Assembly: GCF_900105675.1 (NCBI RefSeq)
Contig: NZ_LT629786.1
Coordinates: forward strand, 558,001 to 622,000
Origin: Pseudomonas synxantha
GTDB taxonomy: Bacteria > Pseudomonadota > Gammaproteobacteria > Pseudomonadales > Pseudomonadaceae
Reading direction: 5' to 3'
Length of the DNA: 64,000 nt
In this document: positions 1 through 8,186 of the stretch, piece by piece
Layout: the number at the start of each line of letters is the position of its first letter
Position numbering within the stretch: position 1 is the stretch's first letter
Notes under the pieces: generated by a model
Database searches by the model: none
Told to the model about the DNA's origin: nothing
What the model saw: only the letters and a program-made list of their open reading frames with translations
Program-made: the position numbers and the translations under genes

Positions 1-378
1 ACGCATTGGGATGACGCCTGGGTCGACGCCGAACCACGCTACCTGCACCGTGCCCTGCAGAACCTGGTGAGTAACGCCATGCGCCACGCCAAGGGCCAGG
101 TGCTGATCAGTTACCAAGTAGGCCAGGTGCGCTGCCGCATTGACGTGGAAGACGATGGCCCCGGCGTGCCTGAAAGCGCCTGGGAGCGGATCTTCACACC
201 GTTCCTGCGCCTGGACGACAGCCGCACCCGAGCGTCTGGCGGCCACGGCCTGGGCCTGTCGATTGTGCGGCGGATCATCTATTGGCACGGCGGGCGGGCG
301 TTGATCAGCAAGAGCAACAACCTGGGCGGGGCGTGTTTCAGCCTGAGTTGGCCCCGGGATCAAGAGAAACCCCAATAG
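1..378 (+). CDS. Sensor histidine kinase, C-terminal part (5' end outside window)
   Basis: The reading frame is open from base 1 to a TAG at 376-378, so the start lies upstream of the window. What remains is a GHKL/HATPase_c domain: an N-box (NLVSNAMRHA), a G1 box (DDGPGVP) and a G2 box (GGHGLGLSIV), which bind ATP for autophosphorylation of the missing dimerisation-domain histidine. The sensor region and partner regulator cannot be seen. In P. aeruginosa a two-component pair (PA1157/PA1158, RstAB-like) lies a few genes from the phosphopantetheinyl transferase gene, so an RstB-like kinase is plausible, but that is inference from gene order. Confidence 0.9.
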   Translation, partial: THWDDAWVDAEPRYLHRALQNLVSNAMRHAKGQVLISYQVGQVRCRIDVEDDGPGVPESAWERIFTPFLRLDDSRTRASGGHGLGLSIVRRIIYWHGGRALISKSNNLGGACFSLSWPRDQEKPQ

Positions 379-385
379 CGTCCTA

Positions 386-1111
386 TCAAGCGCCGACGGC
401 CACCAGGCTCAACAACTGTTCCCCCTCCAGCACAAATTGCCCCTCCAACTCCTTGCCACAACACCACTCACTCGACAGGTCCGTCAGCAACCGCAGCCGC
501 ACATGCCCAGCCTGCGACCACTCCAATACCTCGGCATGTTCAAAGTAAAAACGCTTTTGCACGATCGGATAGAGCGCCTTGAACAGACTCTCCTTGACCG
601 AAAACGTCAACGTCACCAGCAGCCCGAGCTGCTCACGCGGTAGTGCCGCCATGCGCTGCAACTCATGGGCCGTCAGAATCTCCCCGGCCAGGCGTTCAGC
701 CCGTTCCAGGGCCAGCAGGTTCTCCAGGTCCATCCCCAGCCCGCGCCACTGCGTCTTGTGGCCGACAATGGCTGCGGCGTGCCCGGTGCTGTGGGTGATG
801 GAGCCACTGATATGCCCAGGCCAGACCGGTGCGCGGTCTTCACCGATCGCCGGGATGCAGTTGAGGTTATCGAGTCGTTGCAGCGCTTCGCGGGCGCACA
901 GGCGGCCGGCGAGAAACTCCGCCTGCCGCTTGGCCACCGAGCGCTGGATGCTCGCCGGCGGCGGCACGGCGCTGCGCTGGAAATCCAAGGGGTTCAATAA
1001 GGCCGGGTCGAATCGCGTGCTCAAAAACACCGTGCCCGGCAAGGGGACAGGCAGCGGCCAACTGGCATCGAGTGGGGTACAGCAAGCGGGTAGGAGCGTC
1101 ATGCGCAGCAT
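386..1111 (-). CDS. 4'-phosphopantetheinyl transferase, EntD/PcpS type
   Basis: A 241-residue protein with the motifs of Sfp/EntD phosphopantetheinyl transferases: KRQAEFLAGR near residues 61-70, GMDLE at 126-130 carrying the Mg-binding acids, and FSVKESLFKALYP at 170-182. It moves the phosphopantetheine arm of coenzyme A onto a serine of carrier proteins. In P. aeruginosa the single enzyme PcpS serves both fatty-acid ACP and siderophore synthetases, and this gene sits in a comparable place. It may therefore prime AcpP encoded at 19.3 kb as well as peptide synthetases elsewhere. Two in-frame ATGs (1111 and 1102) are possible starts; neither has a strong ribosome site. Confidence 0.9.
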   Translation of the reverse strand: MLRMTLLPACCTPLDASWPLPVPLPGTVFLSTRFDPALLNPLDFQRSAVPPPASIQRSVAKRQAEFLAGRLCAREALQRLDNLNCIPAIGEDRAPVWPGHISGSITHSTGHAAAIVGHKTQWRGLGMDLENLLALERAERLAGEILTAHELQRMAALPREQLGLLVTLTFSVKESLFKALYPIVQKRFYFEHAEVLEWSQAGHVRLRLLTDLSSEWCCGKELEGQFVLEGEQLLSLVAVGA

Positions 1112-1149
1112 TTTGCCGAGTTGGCGCGCCAGTGGATAGCCCGGCAGCG

Positions 1150-1188
1150 GTTCAGTTGTGGTTCAGAGCCTGTTCAGGGGGAGTTCAG
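1150..1188 (+). promoter_or_regulatory. Tandem PhoP box, four GTTCAG half-sites at 11-bp period
   Basis: GTTCAG occurs at 1150, 1161, 1172 and 1183, each exactly 11 bp after the last, one helical turn. Two such hexamers with a 5-bp spacer make a PhoP box. The last copy sits where a -35 would be, 11 bp before a possible -10 (TAGTCT, 1200-1205). This predicts PhoP-dependent, low-Mg-induced transcription of the small gene at 1242 and of phoPQ themselves. Confidence 0.85.
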
Positions 1189-1241
1189 GGGCGCTTGCGT
1201 AGTCTGGACCCCACAGCCTAAACGCGTATGAGGTAACCACC

Positions 1242-1550
1242 ATGACTGCGATCAAGAAGCTGATGTTGGCGTTAACCATGCTCGGCGCCACCGCCGGCGT
1301 GCAAGCCTCGGATGGCGACTTTAGGGCATTTGGCAGCGAGAAAACCAAGAAATCCGGCAGCCCGATCCATCGTGTCAGCTTCGAAGACGCCGGCACCCAG
1401 ACCGCGCCGTGGGGCCGGGCCCTGGGCGCTACCGCCGCGCAACCCGACTATCGCAGCGGCTACCCGCACCTGACGGGCCATTACAATGGCATTAAACTGC
1501 GCCCGCAAGACGTGCAGGGCCGCTATGATATCCCTCGGTCGGATAGTTGA
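1242..1550 (+). CDS. Small exported protein of unknown function, first gene of the phoPQ operon
   Basis: Encodes 102 residues with a clear Sec signal peptide (lysines at 5-6, hydrophobic core, AxA-like cleavage after about residue 22). The mature part is about 80 residues, polar, without cysteines, and rich in Gly/Tyr/Pro towards its end. I do not recognise a family. GAGGT lies 8 bases before the ATG. It stands where P. aeruginosa has oprH, directly behind a four-fold PhoP box and 18 bp before phoP, so it is probably periplasmic and made under PhoP control. It is much too short to be the OprH beta-barrel. Confidence 0.8.
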   Translation: MTAIKKLMLALTMLGATAGVQASDGDFRAFGSEKTKKSGSPIHRVSFEDAGTQTAPWGRALGATAAQPDYRSGYPHLTGHYNGIKLRPQDVQGRYDIPRSDS

Positions 1551-1568
1551 ATTGCCTTGGAGAGCCTT

Positions 1569-2246
1569 ATGAAATTGCTGGTGGTGGAAGATGAGGCGCT
1601 GTTGCGCCATCACCTGTTTACCCGCCTGAGCGACAGCGGGCATGTGGTCGAAGCCGTGGCCAATGCCGAGGAAGCCCTGTACCAGACAGGCCAATTCAAT
1701 CACGACCTGGCGATCATCGACCTTGGCCTGCCCGGCATGGGCGGCCTGGACCTGATTCGCCAACTGCGCACCCAGGCCAAGACCTTTCCGATCCTGATCC
1801 TGACCGCCCGCGGCAACTGGCAGGATAAAGTCGAAGGCCTGGCGGCCGGTGCCGACGACTATGTGGTCAAGCCGTTTCAGTTCGAAGAGCTGGAGGCGCG
1901 GATGAACGCCTTGTTGCGCCGCTCCAGCGGTTTTACCCAGTCCACCATCACTGCCGGGCCCTTGCTGCTGGATCTCAATCGCAAGCAAGCCTCTCTGGAT
2001 GAACAGCCGCTGGCGTTGACCGCTTATGAGTATCGGATCCTCGAATACTTAATGCGCCATCATCAGCAAGTGGTGGCCAAGGACCGCTTGATGGAGCAAC
2101 TCTACCCCGATGACGACGAGCGCGACCCGAACGTCATCGAAGTGCTGGTCGGCCGCCTGCGCCGCAAGCTGGAAGGGCCGACCGGGTTCAAGCCGATCGA
2201 TACCGTTCGCGGCCTGGGTTACCTGTTCAATGAGCGCTGCCGTTGA
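1569..2246 (+). CDS. phoP: Two-component response regulator PhoP
   Basis: A 225-residue OmpR-type regulator: receiver domain with phospho-acceptor Asp51 (IIDLGLPGMGG) and switch Lys near 101 (VVKPF), then a winged-helix DNA-binding domain from about residue 125 ending RGLGYLF. The sequence and its position directly before a matching kinase fit Pseudomonas PhoP, which responds to low divalent cations and cationic peptides. The ATG at 1569 is preceded by GGAGAG; an in-frame GTG/TTG-type extension upstream has no support. The four PhoP boxes upstream of the operon suggest positive autoregulation. The stop overlaps the phoQ start (TTGA). Confidence 0.92.
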   Translation: MKLLVVEDEALLRHHLFTRLSDSGHVVEAVANAEEALYQTGQFNHDLAIIDLGLPGMGGLDLIRQLRTQAKTFPILILTARGNWQDKVEGLAAGADDYVVKPFQFEELEARMNALLRRSSGFTQSTITAGPLLLDLNRKQASLDEQPLALTAYEYRILEYLMRHHQQVVAKDRLMEQLYPDDDERDPNVIEVLVGRLRRKLEGPTGFKPIDTVRGLGYLFNERCR

Positions 2247-3589
2247 TTCGCTCGCTACGTGTGCGCCTGATGCTGGCGGCCGCCACCCTGGCCGTACTGT
2301 TCATGCTCGGCTTGTTGCCCGCCATGCAAGGCGCGTTCAGCCTGGCCCTGCAGGATTCCATCGAGCAGCGCCTGGCGTCGGACGTGACCACCCTGATCTC
2401 CGCCGCGCGGGTCGAAAATAATCGCCTGCTGATGCCGGCGCAGTTGCCGGATGAACGCTTCAACCTCACCGACAGCCGGCTGCTTGGCTATATCTACGAC
2501 CGCGAGGGCCACCTGGTATGGCGTTCGCGGGCGACCCGGGAAGAAAACATCAACTACAAGCCGCGCTACGATGGGCGCGGCAACGAGTTTGCGCGCATCC
2601 GCGAAGCTAATGGCCAGGAATTTTTCGTGTATGACGTCGAGGTCAAGCTGCTGGGAGGCAAGAGTGCGGCGTTCAGCATCGTCGCCCTGCAACCGGTGCG
2701 TGAATATCAACTGACCCTCGAAGGCTTGCGCGAGAATCTCTACCTCGGCTTCGGCGCGGCCCTGCTCGTGCTGTTGACGCTGTTGTGGCTGGGCCTGACC
2801 TGGGGCTTGCAAGCCCTGCGACGCTTGAGCCAGGAGCTTGACCAGATCGAAGGTGGCACTCGTGAGAGCCTTTCCGAAGAACACCCCCGCGAACTGCTGC
2901 GACTTACCGGCTCCCTCAACCGGTTGCTGCACAGCGAACGCGAGCAACGCACACGCTACCGCGATTCCCTGGATGACCTGGCCCATAGCCTGAAAACCCC
3001 ACTGGCGGTCTTGCAGGGAGTGAGTGAGGACATGGCTCAGCGCCACGAAGACCGTGGCCAGGCGTGGGTGCTGCAATCGCAGATCGAGCGCATGAGCCAG
3101 CAGATAGGCTATCAATTGCAGCGTGCCAGCCTGCGTAAGAGCGGTCTGGTGCGCCACCAGGTGCGTTTGGAACCGGTGTTGCAAAGTCTGTGCGATACCT
3201 TGGAGAAGGTCTACCGCGACAAGCGCGTCAACGTATCCTTTGACCTGCCGCAAGAGTGCGACGTGCCCATCGAGAAAGGTGCCCTGCTCGAAATGCTCGG
3301 CAACTTGCTGGAAAACGCCTATCGGCTATGCCTGCGACAAGTACGTATCAGCCTGGTGGAAAACCTGGACGGAATCGAACTGTGTATCGAAGACGACGGC
3401 CCCGGTGTGCCGCCCGACCAGCGCGCACGGATTCTGCAGCGCGGTGAGCGGCTTGATCGCCAGCACCCGGGGCAGGGCATCGGGCTGGCGGTGGTCAAGG
3501 ACATCATCGAAAGCTACAACGCGCGCCTGACCTTGGGGGATTCTGCTTTGGGTGGCGCTGCGTTCAGGATTCATTTTCCGGCGCTGTGA
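2243..3589 (+). CDS. phoQ: Sensor histidine kinase PhoQ
   Basis: A 448-residue membrane kinase with a TTG start that overlaps the phoP stop by 4 bases, implying translational coupling. Membrane segments lie at about 8-28 and 168-190, flanking a periplasmic sensor domain of about 140 residues. The HAMP-like linker is followed by the phospho-acceptor box with His248 (LAHSLKTPLA), an N-box (MLGNLLENAYRL), G1 (DDGPGVP) and G2 (GQGIGLAVV). It phosphorylates PhoP in response to low Mg or membrane stress. Acidic residues in the sensor domain are present but sparse compared with the enteric PhoQ acidic patch. Confidence 0.9.
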   Translation: MIRSLRVRLMLAAATLAVLFMLGLLPAMQGAFSLALQDSIEQRLASDVTTLISAARVENNRLLMPAQLPDERFNLTDSRLLGYIYDREGHLVWRSRATREENINYKPRYDGRGNEFARIREANGQEFFVYDVEVKLLGGKSAAFSIVALQPVREYQLTLEGLRENLYLGFGAALLVLLTLLWLGLTWGLQALRRLSQELDQIEGGTRESLSEEHPRELLRLTGSLNRLLHSEREQRTRYRDSLDDLAHSLKTPLAVLQGVSEDMAQRHEDRGQAWVLQSQIERMSQQIGYQLQRASLRKSGLVRHQVRLEPVLQSLCDTLEKVYRDKRVNVSFDLPQECDVPIEKGALLEMLGNLLENAYRLCLRQVRISLVENLDGIELCIEDDGPGVPPDQRARILQRGERLDRQHPGQGIGLAVVKDIIESYNARLTLGDSALGGAAFRIHFPAL

Positions 3590-3614
3590 TGTCTATTGGC
3601 TGGGCTGGCATCCT

Positions 3615-3630
3615 GTGGGAGGGGGCATGC
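3615..3630. repeat. Degenerate single REP element
   Basis: GTGGGAGGGGGCATGC, one base different from the family core GTGGGAGGGGGCTTGC, lies in the 94-bp gap between phoQ and the convergent AraC gene. No inverted partner is present. Confidence 0.75.
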
Positions 3631-3683
3631 CAGAAATTATGTAGATACCCATGCCGAGATGAGCCAGCCTCGGCCACCTCCGT

Positions 3684-4682
3684 TTAACTCTCCTGCGCGC
3701 GATACGCCCCCGGCGTCAACCCCGTCCACTTCTTGAATGCCCTATGAAACGCCGACGGCTCAGAAAACCCCAACTGCTCGGCAATCTCCTGCAAGGATAA
3801 ATCCGCCCGCCCCAAATGGTAGATGGCAATATCCCGGCGTAACTCATCCTTCAATGCCTGAAAGCTGGTGCCTTCTTCACGAAGGTGCCGGCGCAGGGTC
3901 TGCGGGCTGATGTGCAGGTGTTGGGCGACGGCCTCCAGGTCTGGCCAGGGCGTGCGATCGCGACTCAGCAAGCGGCGCAACTGGCTGCTCAGGCTGTCGC
4001 CTTCATCCGGCCGGGACAATAAGTCGGCAGGCGAGCGCTGCAGGAAGTGCTTGAGGGTGCGTTCATCCTGTAACAACGGCAGGCTCAGGTAGCGGCAGGG
4101 AAATACCAGGCTGCTGTTCGGCGCGCCGAACACGTGGGGGCAGGGGAACAACAGGTCGTATTCACTGGCATGGACCGGCATGGGGTAACTGAAGGTTGCC
4201 TGCTGCAGTCGAATTCGCTGGCCGATCAGCCAACTGCCCAGGCGATGCCAGATCACCAGCAGGCATTCACTGAGAAAGTGATCCGGGTCCCATAGCTGTG
4301 AGTCGTCCAGGCTCAGTCGCGCCATATCGCCTTCTTTCGTCAGCTGCCAGCGCGGGCCCTGCGGGAAGAGGCTATAAAATAATAAGCCGCGCTCCAGGGC
4401 CTTCTCCAGCGTGCGGCAATGGATCAGGGCGTGGCACATCATGGCGAAGGTGCCGCGTTTGCTCGGCCCATCGGCGAACCCCAGGTACTCGTCATCCAGC
4501 TCCAGCCAGAGCATTTGCAGCAGCCGGGTGAATTGCTCCGGTGCAATGCGGGCGCGAGGCTCGCTCAGCAGTTCAGGGGTGATGCCCACTTGCTGCAACA
4601 ACACCGAGTAGTCGTAACCGGCTCGACGCGCACCGCCTAGGGCTGCTCGAGCGTAATGACTGGCGATGGTACGTTCGCGCAT
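3684..4682 (-). CDS. AraC-family transcriptional regulator with Arabinose_bd-type N-terminus
   Basis: A 332-residue regulator. The last 100 residues form the double helix-turn-helix AraC domain (LHISPQTLRRHLREEGTSFQALKDELR and LQEIAEQLGFSEPSAF-type helices). The N-terminal two thirds match the all-helical ligand-binding half seen in OruR/ArgR-like Pseudomonas regulators. The ATG at 4682 was chosen because a GAGG sits about 10 bases before it; a longer in-frame reading begins at 4754 but would cover the palindromes shared with dctA. It is divergent from dctA, as is PA1182 in P. aeruginosa, and could control it or its own gene. The ligand is unknown. Confidence 0.85.
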   Translation of the reverse strand: MRERTIASHYARAALGGARRAGYDYSVLLQQVGITPELLSEPRARIAPEQFTRLLQMLWLELDDEYLGFADGPSKRGTFAMMCHALIHCRTLEKALERGLLFYSLFPQGPRWQLTKEGDMARLSLDDSQLWDPDHFLSECLLVIWHRLGSWLIGQRIRLQQATFSYPMPVHASEYDLLFPCPHVFGAPNSSLVFPCRYLSLPLLQDERTLKHFLQRSPADLLSRPDEGDSLSSQLRRLLSRDRTPWPDLEAVAQHLHISPQTLRRHLREEGTSFQALKDELRRDIAIYHLGRADLSLQEIAEQLGFSEPSAFHRAFKKWTGLTPGAYRAQES

Positions 4683-4738
4683 GCAAGGGCCTCGTCCGTG
4701 GAATGGCGGATGGTAGCCATGACCCGGCCGAGCGACAA

Positions 4739-4793
4739 GGCGGATATCCGCCAAATTGTAGGACGAGACCGGCTGGGTGGGCGGAAATCCGCC
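4739..4793. promoter_or_regulatory. Twin palindromes upstream of dctA, probable activator sites
   Basis: GGCGGATATCCGCC at 4739-4752 is a perfect 14-bp palindrome and GGCGGAAATCCGCC at 4780-4793 is nearly identical. Their centres are 41 bp apart, about four helical turns, and lie roughly 85-130 bp before the -24/-12 promoter. This is the layout of enhancer sites for a sigma-54 activator such as DctD. A weaker copy, GGCGGATATTTGCC, lies at 4981-4994 just before dctA. The divergent AraC protein is the alternative binder. Confidence 0.6.
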
Positions 4794-4870
4794 ACATGAT
4801 CGAATGCTCAGGGGCGGCTGTAACCCGCCTGGCCCTGATGTCTAAAGGCCTTCAGCGGATTTGCGCAAAG

Positions 4871-4886
4871 TGGCACGCCGTTTGCG
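4871..4886 (+). promoter_or_regulatory. Sigma-54 (-24/-12) promoter of dctA
   Basis: TGGCACG-N4-TTGCG matches the RpoN consensus, with the GG and GC doublets separated by the required 10 bp. It predicts a start near 4897 and a leader of about 120 bases. DctA genes in pseudomonads are known to depend on RpoN and a DctB/DctD-type system. Confidence 0.85.
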
Positions 4887-4926
4887 ATAAGGACTACAGC
4901 GCAGGCTTTGTCCTACAGGCTTCGCC

Positions 4927-4934
4927 AACAACAA
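4927..4934 (+). promoter_or_regulatory. Possible Hfq/Crc binding motif (AANAANAA) in the dctA leader
   Basis: AACAACAA fits the A-rich catabolite-repression motif bound by Hfq with Crc. It lies inside the predicted leader but about 85 bases before the start codon, further than most known sites, so the role is uncertain. Confidence 0.4.
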
Positions 4935-5019
4935 ATCCCTCCAGTGCAGGAGGGTTCGCAATTCAAGTGTCGTGGGCAATGGCGGATATTTGCCCCCGGG
5001 ACGTTTGAGGAACTTTGCA

Positions 5020-6351
5020 ATGACGACTCGTCAGCCAATCTACAAATCCCTGTATTTCCAGGTGATCGTCGCAATCGTTATCGGTATTCTGCTCGGCCAC
5101 TTCTACCCGCAGACCGGCGTGGCCCTCAAGCCACTGGGTGACGGCTTTATCAAGCTGATCAAAATGGTCATCGCCCCGATCATCTTCTGCACCGTGGTCA
5201 GCGGCATCGCTGGTATGCAAAGCATGAAGTCGGTGGGCAAGACCGGCGGCTATGCGCTGCTGTACTTCGAAATCGTCTCCACCATCGCCCTGCTGATCGG
5301 CCTGGTCGTGGTCAACGTCGTGCAACCGGGTGCGGGCATGCACATCGATGTAGCGACCCTGGACGCCTCCAAAGTGGCGGCCTACGTCACCGCCGGTAAA
5401 GACCAGAGCATTGTCGGCTTTATCCTGAACGTCATCCCGAACACCATCGTCGGCGCCTTCGCCAACGGCGATATCCTGCAAGTGCTGATGTTCTCGGTGA
5501 TCTTCGGTTTCGCCCTGCACCGCCTGGGCGCCTACGGCAAGCCGGTGTTGGACTTCATCGATCGCTTCGCCCACGTGATGTTCAACATCATCAACATGAT
5601 CATGAAGCTCGCTCCGATCGGTGCCCTGGGTGCCATGGCATTCACCATCGGCGCCTACGGTGTGGGTTCCCTGGTGCAGTTGGGCCAGCTGATGATCTGC
5701 TTCTATATCACCTGCGTCCTGTTCGTGGTCGTGGTACTTGGTGCCATCTGCCGCGCCCACGGTTTCAGCGTATTGAAGCTGATCCGCTACATCCGTGAAG
5801 AACTGCTGATCGTACTGGGCACCTCGTCTTCCGAATCCGCATTGCCGCGCATGCTGATCAAGATGGAGCGCCTGGGTGCGAAGAAGTCGGTGGTCGGCCT
5901 GGTGATCCCAACCGGCTACTCGTTCAACCTCGACGGTACGTCGATCTACCTGACCATGGCTGCCGTGTTCATCGCCCAGGCGACCGACACCCACATGGAC
6001 ATCACCCACCAGATTACCCTGCTGCTGGTGCTGTTGCTGTCTTCCAAAGGCGCGGCGGGCGTGACCGGCAGTGGTTTCATCGTACTGGCTGCGACCCTGT
6101 CGGCCGTAGGCCACTTGCCGGTGGCCGGCCTGGCGCTGATCCTGGGTATCGACCGCTTCATGTCCGAAGCCCGTGCGCTGACCAACCTGGTGGGTAACGC
6201 CGTTGCCACCATCGTTGTGGCCAAGTGGGTCAAGGAGCTGGACACCGACAAGTTGCAAAGTGAGCTGGCGTCCGGCGGTACCGGTATCTCCGACACCCGC
6301 GAAGAAGATGACCTGGGTGTGGCCGAAGGCCCGGCGCCTGTCATCAAGTAA
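5020..6351 (+). CDS. dctA: C4-dicarboxylate transporter DctA
   Basis: A 443-residue member of the dicarboxylate/amino acid:cation symporter (SDF, DAACS) family, the usual length. It imports succinate, malate and fumarate across the inner membrane with protons or sodium. Visible signatures are the serine-rich re-entrant loop ([10 protein letters not shown]), the substrate-binding helix [15 protein letters not shown], the second hairpin loop [13 protein letters not shown] and [16 protein letters not shown] near the end. ATG at 5020 follows GAGG at a 13-base distance. Controlled by the sigma-54 promoter at 4871 and twin palindromes. A strong stem-loop follows the stop. Confidence 0.95.
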   Translation: MTTRQPIYKSLYFQVIVAIVIGILLGHFYPQTGVALKPLGDGFIKLIKMVIAPIIFCTVVSGIAGMQSMKSVGKTGGYALLYFEIVSTIALLIGLVVVNVVQPGAGMHIDVATLDASKVAAYVTAGKDQSIVGFILNVIPNTIVGAFANGDILQVLMFSVIFGFALHRLGAYGKPVLDFIDRFAHVMFNIINMIMKLAPIGALGAMAFTIGAYGVGSLVQLGQLMICFYITCVLFVVVVLGAICRAHGFSVLKLIRYIREELLIVLGTSSSESALPRMLIKMERLGAKKSVVGLVIPTGYSFNLDGTSIYLTMAAVFIAQATDTHMDITHQITLLLVLLLSSKGAAGVTGSGFIVLAATLSAVGHLPVAGLALILGIDRFMSEARALTNLVGNAVATIVVAKWVKELDTDKLQSELASGGTGISDTREEDDLGVAEGPAPVIK

Positions 6352-6385
6352 ATCGCTGCTGGCGTGATCTGACGCCAAGGCAACC

Positions 6386-6418
6386 CGCAAACGCCCCGAC
6401 TGGTTCGGGGCGTTTGCG
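6386..6418 (+). terminator. Stem-loop downstream of dctA
   Basis: A perfect 14-bp stem (6386-6399 with 6405-6418) with a CTGGT loop ends 35-67 bases after the dctA stop. No T-run follows, so it may stabilise the 3' end or act only as a weak terminator. Confidence 0.6.
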
Positions 6419-6495
6419 TGTGTGTACGGCCACTTCTGGATTCTTTTGCTTTACAGTAAATGACGATTTCATTAACAACGCTGGCAGGAGGTTTG

Positions 6496-7482
6496 ATGGA
6501 CAGTGTGGATTTGAATGTCCTGCGTAGCGTCCTTGAGTGGCGCCGCGCCGGGCAGCGCGTGGTGTTGTACAGCGTGGTGCAGACCTGGGGCAGCGCGCCG
6601 CGCCCTCCTGGGGCGATGCTGGCCTTGCGCGGTGACGGGGTGGTGATTGGCTCGGTGTCCGGTGGCTGCATCGAAGATGACTTGATCGCCCGCCTGCAGG
6701 ACGGGCGGCTGGCTGATGATGGGCCACCCGTCCAATTGGTCACCTACGGCGTCACCCGCGATGAAGCGGCGCGCTTTGGCTTGCCGTGCGGCGGTACGCT
6801 GCGCCTGACCGAAGAGCGGGTGGATGACTGGGGCTGGGTGGCCGAACTGCTGGCGCGCTGTGAAGACCACCAGGTCGTCGCGCGTGAATTGGACCTGACC
6901 ACGGGCGCGGTAGCCCTGAGCGCCGCGAGCAAGACCGATGTGGTGAGCTTCGACGGCGAGCGTCTGCGTGCCATTTATGGGCCGCGTTGGCGCCTGCTGT
7001 TGATCGGCGCCGGGCAGTTGTCACGCTACGTCGCGCAAATGGCGCGCTTGCTGGATTTCGAAGTGCTGATCTGCGACCCCCGTGAAGAATTCGTCTATGG
7101 CTGGGAAGAACAGCACGGTCGCTTTGTGCCAGGCATGCCCGACGAGGCGGTGCTGAATATCCAAACCGATGAACGCACCGCTATCGTCTGCCTGACCCAC
7201 GATCCGCGTTTGGATGACATGGCATTGCTGACAGCACTGAACTCTACCGCGTTCTACATCGGCGCGCTGGGGTCGCGGGTCAATACCCAGAAACGTCGAG
7301 AGAATCTCGCAGCCCTGGGCTTGTCGGAGGACGCCATTGCACGTTTGCACGGGCCGATTGGCTTGCATATCGGTAGCCATACCCCGGCGGAGATCGCTTT
7401 GTCGTTGATGGCGGAAATTGTCGCAATCAAGAACGGTGTGGCACCGGTGCAGAAAAAACCCTTGGCGGTGGTGGCGCAGTGA
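6496..7482 (+). CDS. XdhC/CoxI family molybdenum-cofactor accessory protein
   Basis: A 328-residue protein. The N-terminal third is the XdhC_CoxI domain (WRRAGQRVVLYSVVQTWGSAPRPPGA, then a GGCIEDD motif around residues 55-61 and GLPCGG near 95). The C-terminal half has a Rossmann fold starting LLIGAGQLSRYVAQMA and ending in the family's GLHIGSHTPAEIALSLMAEIVA. Such proteins bind molybdenum cofactor, help its sulfuration and insert it into xanthine-dehydrogenase-type enzymes. ATG 6496 follows an excellent GGAGG. It overlaps the next gene (GTGA), a nucleotidyltransferase of the same pathway; no target oxidoreductase gene is nearby. Confidence 0.9.
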   Translation: MDSVDLNVLRSVLEWRRAGQRVVLYSVVQTWGSAPRPPGAMLALRGDGVVIGSVSGGCIEDDLIARLQDGRLADDGPPVQLVTYGVTRDEAARFGLPCGGTLRLTEERVDDWGWVAELLARCEDHQVVARELDLTTGAVALSAASKTDVVSFDGERLRAIYGPRWRLLLIGAGQLSRYVAQMARLLDFEVLICDPREEFVYGWEEQHGRFVPGMPDEAVLNIQTDERTAIVCLTHDPRLDDMALLTALNSTAFYIGALGSRVNTQKRRENLAALGLSEDAIARLHGPIGLHIGSHTPAEIALSLMAEIVAIKNGVAPVQKKPLAVVAQ

Positions 7483-8063
7483 CCGTCACGGCGATCGTGC
7501 TGGCAGCAGGGCAGGGCAGTCGTTTTCGCGCCGAAGCCGGTGCTGATCAGGACAAGTTGCTGGCCGTTTGCGTGGGCCTGGATGGCGTTTCCCGGCCGGT
7601 GATCGAGCAGGTACTGGTTAACCTGCCCGCGTCGCTTGTTGAGCGCTGGGTGGTGACCTCACCGGAGCGCCTTGAGGTGATTCGTTTAGCTGAGGCGTAC
7701 GGTTGCAAGGTCTTGCTGCTGGAATCGGCCGGTATGGGTGACAGCATTGCCGCAGCCGTTACGGCCAGCGCCTCGGTGGATGGTTGGCTCGTTGTGCTGG
7801 GTGATATGCCGTTTATTCGATCCGCGACGATCGAGCGTGTGCTGGCCGATCCGGAAAACATCACTGTGCCGGTGCATGCCGGGCAGTATGGGCATCCGGT
7901 GGCTTTCGGTCGTGTATTTGGGCCTGCGTTGATGGCGTTGACCGGGGACCGTGGCGCGAAGCCTTTGTTTGCACAAGCACAGGTGCGAGGCGTGCAGGTG
8001 GATGATCCTGGGGTGCTGTGGGATGTGGACGTGCCGCAACGGTTGAGGTTCAGCGCCGACTGA
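7479..8063 (+). CDS. MobA-like nucleotidyltransferase (MocA-type)
   Basis: A 194-residue NTP transferase with the nucleotide-binding start VLAAGQGSRF, a DKLLA motif near residue 26 and LGDMPF at about 108-113. This family transfers CMP (MocA) or GMP (MobA) to molybdopterin. Coupling by a 4-base overlap with an XdhC-family gene favours the cytidylyltransferase that prepares cofactor for xanthine-oxidase-type enzymes. GTG start. A REPIN follows directly after the stop. Confidence 0.85.
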   Translation: MTVTAIVLAAGQGSRFRAEAGADQDKLLAVCVGLDGVSRPVIEQVLVNLPASLVERWVVTSPERLEVIRLAEAYGCKVLLLESAGMGDSIAAAVTASASVDGWLVVLGDMPFIRSATIERVLADPENITVPVHAGQYGHPVAFGRVFGPALMALTGDRGAKPLFAQAQVRGVQVDDPGVLWDVDVPQRLRFSAD

Positions 8064-8064
8064 A

Positions 8065-8154
8065 TGTGGGAGGGGGCTTGCTCCCGATAGCTGTGGGTCA
8101 GCTCATGCAAATGTTGACTGATCCACCGCTATCGGGAGCAAGCCCCCTCCCACA
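8065..8154. repeat. REPIN: two REP elements in inverted orientation
   Basis: TGTGGGAGGGGGCTTGC... at 8065 and its reverse complement ending at 8154 flank a 40-odd base spacer; the inverted arms, including CTCCCGATAGC, are about 26 bp long. Structure typical of REP doublets mobilised by RAYT transposases, although no RAYT gene is in this window. Confidence 0.9.
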
Positions 8155-8186
8155 CTTGAACAGCCGTGTGTTCGAATCTTTTGCAG

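Noticed and set aside
4963..6390. Open frame of 475 codons opposite dctA
   Set aside because: Asp/His/Gln-rich shadow of a well-supported transporter gene; no start signal and it would cross the dctA promoter and ribosome site.
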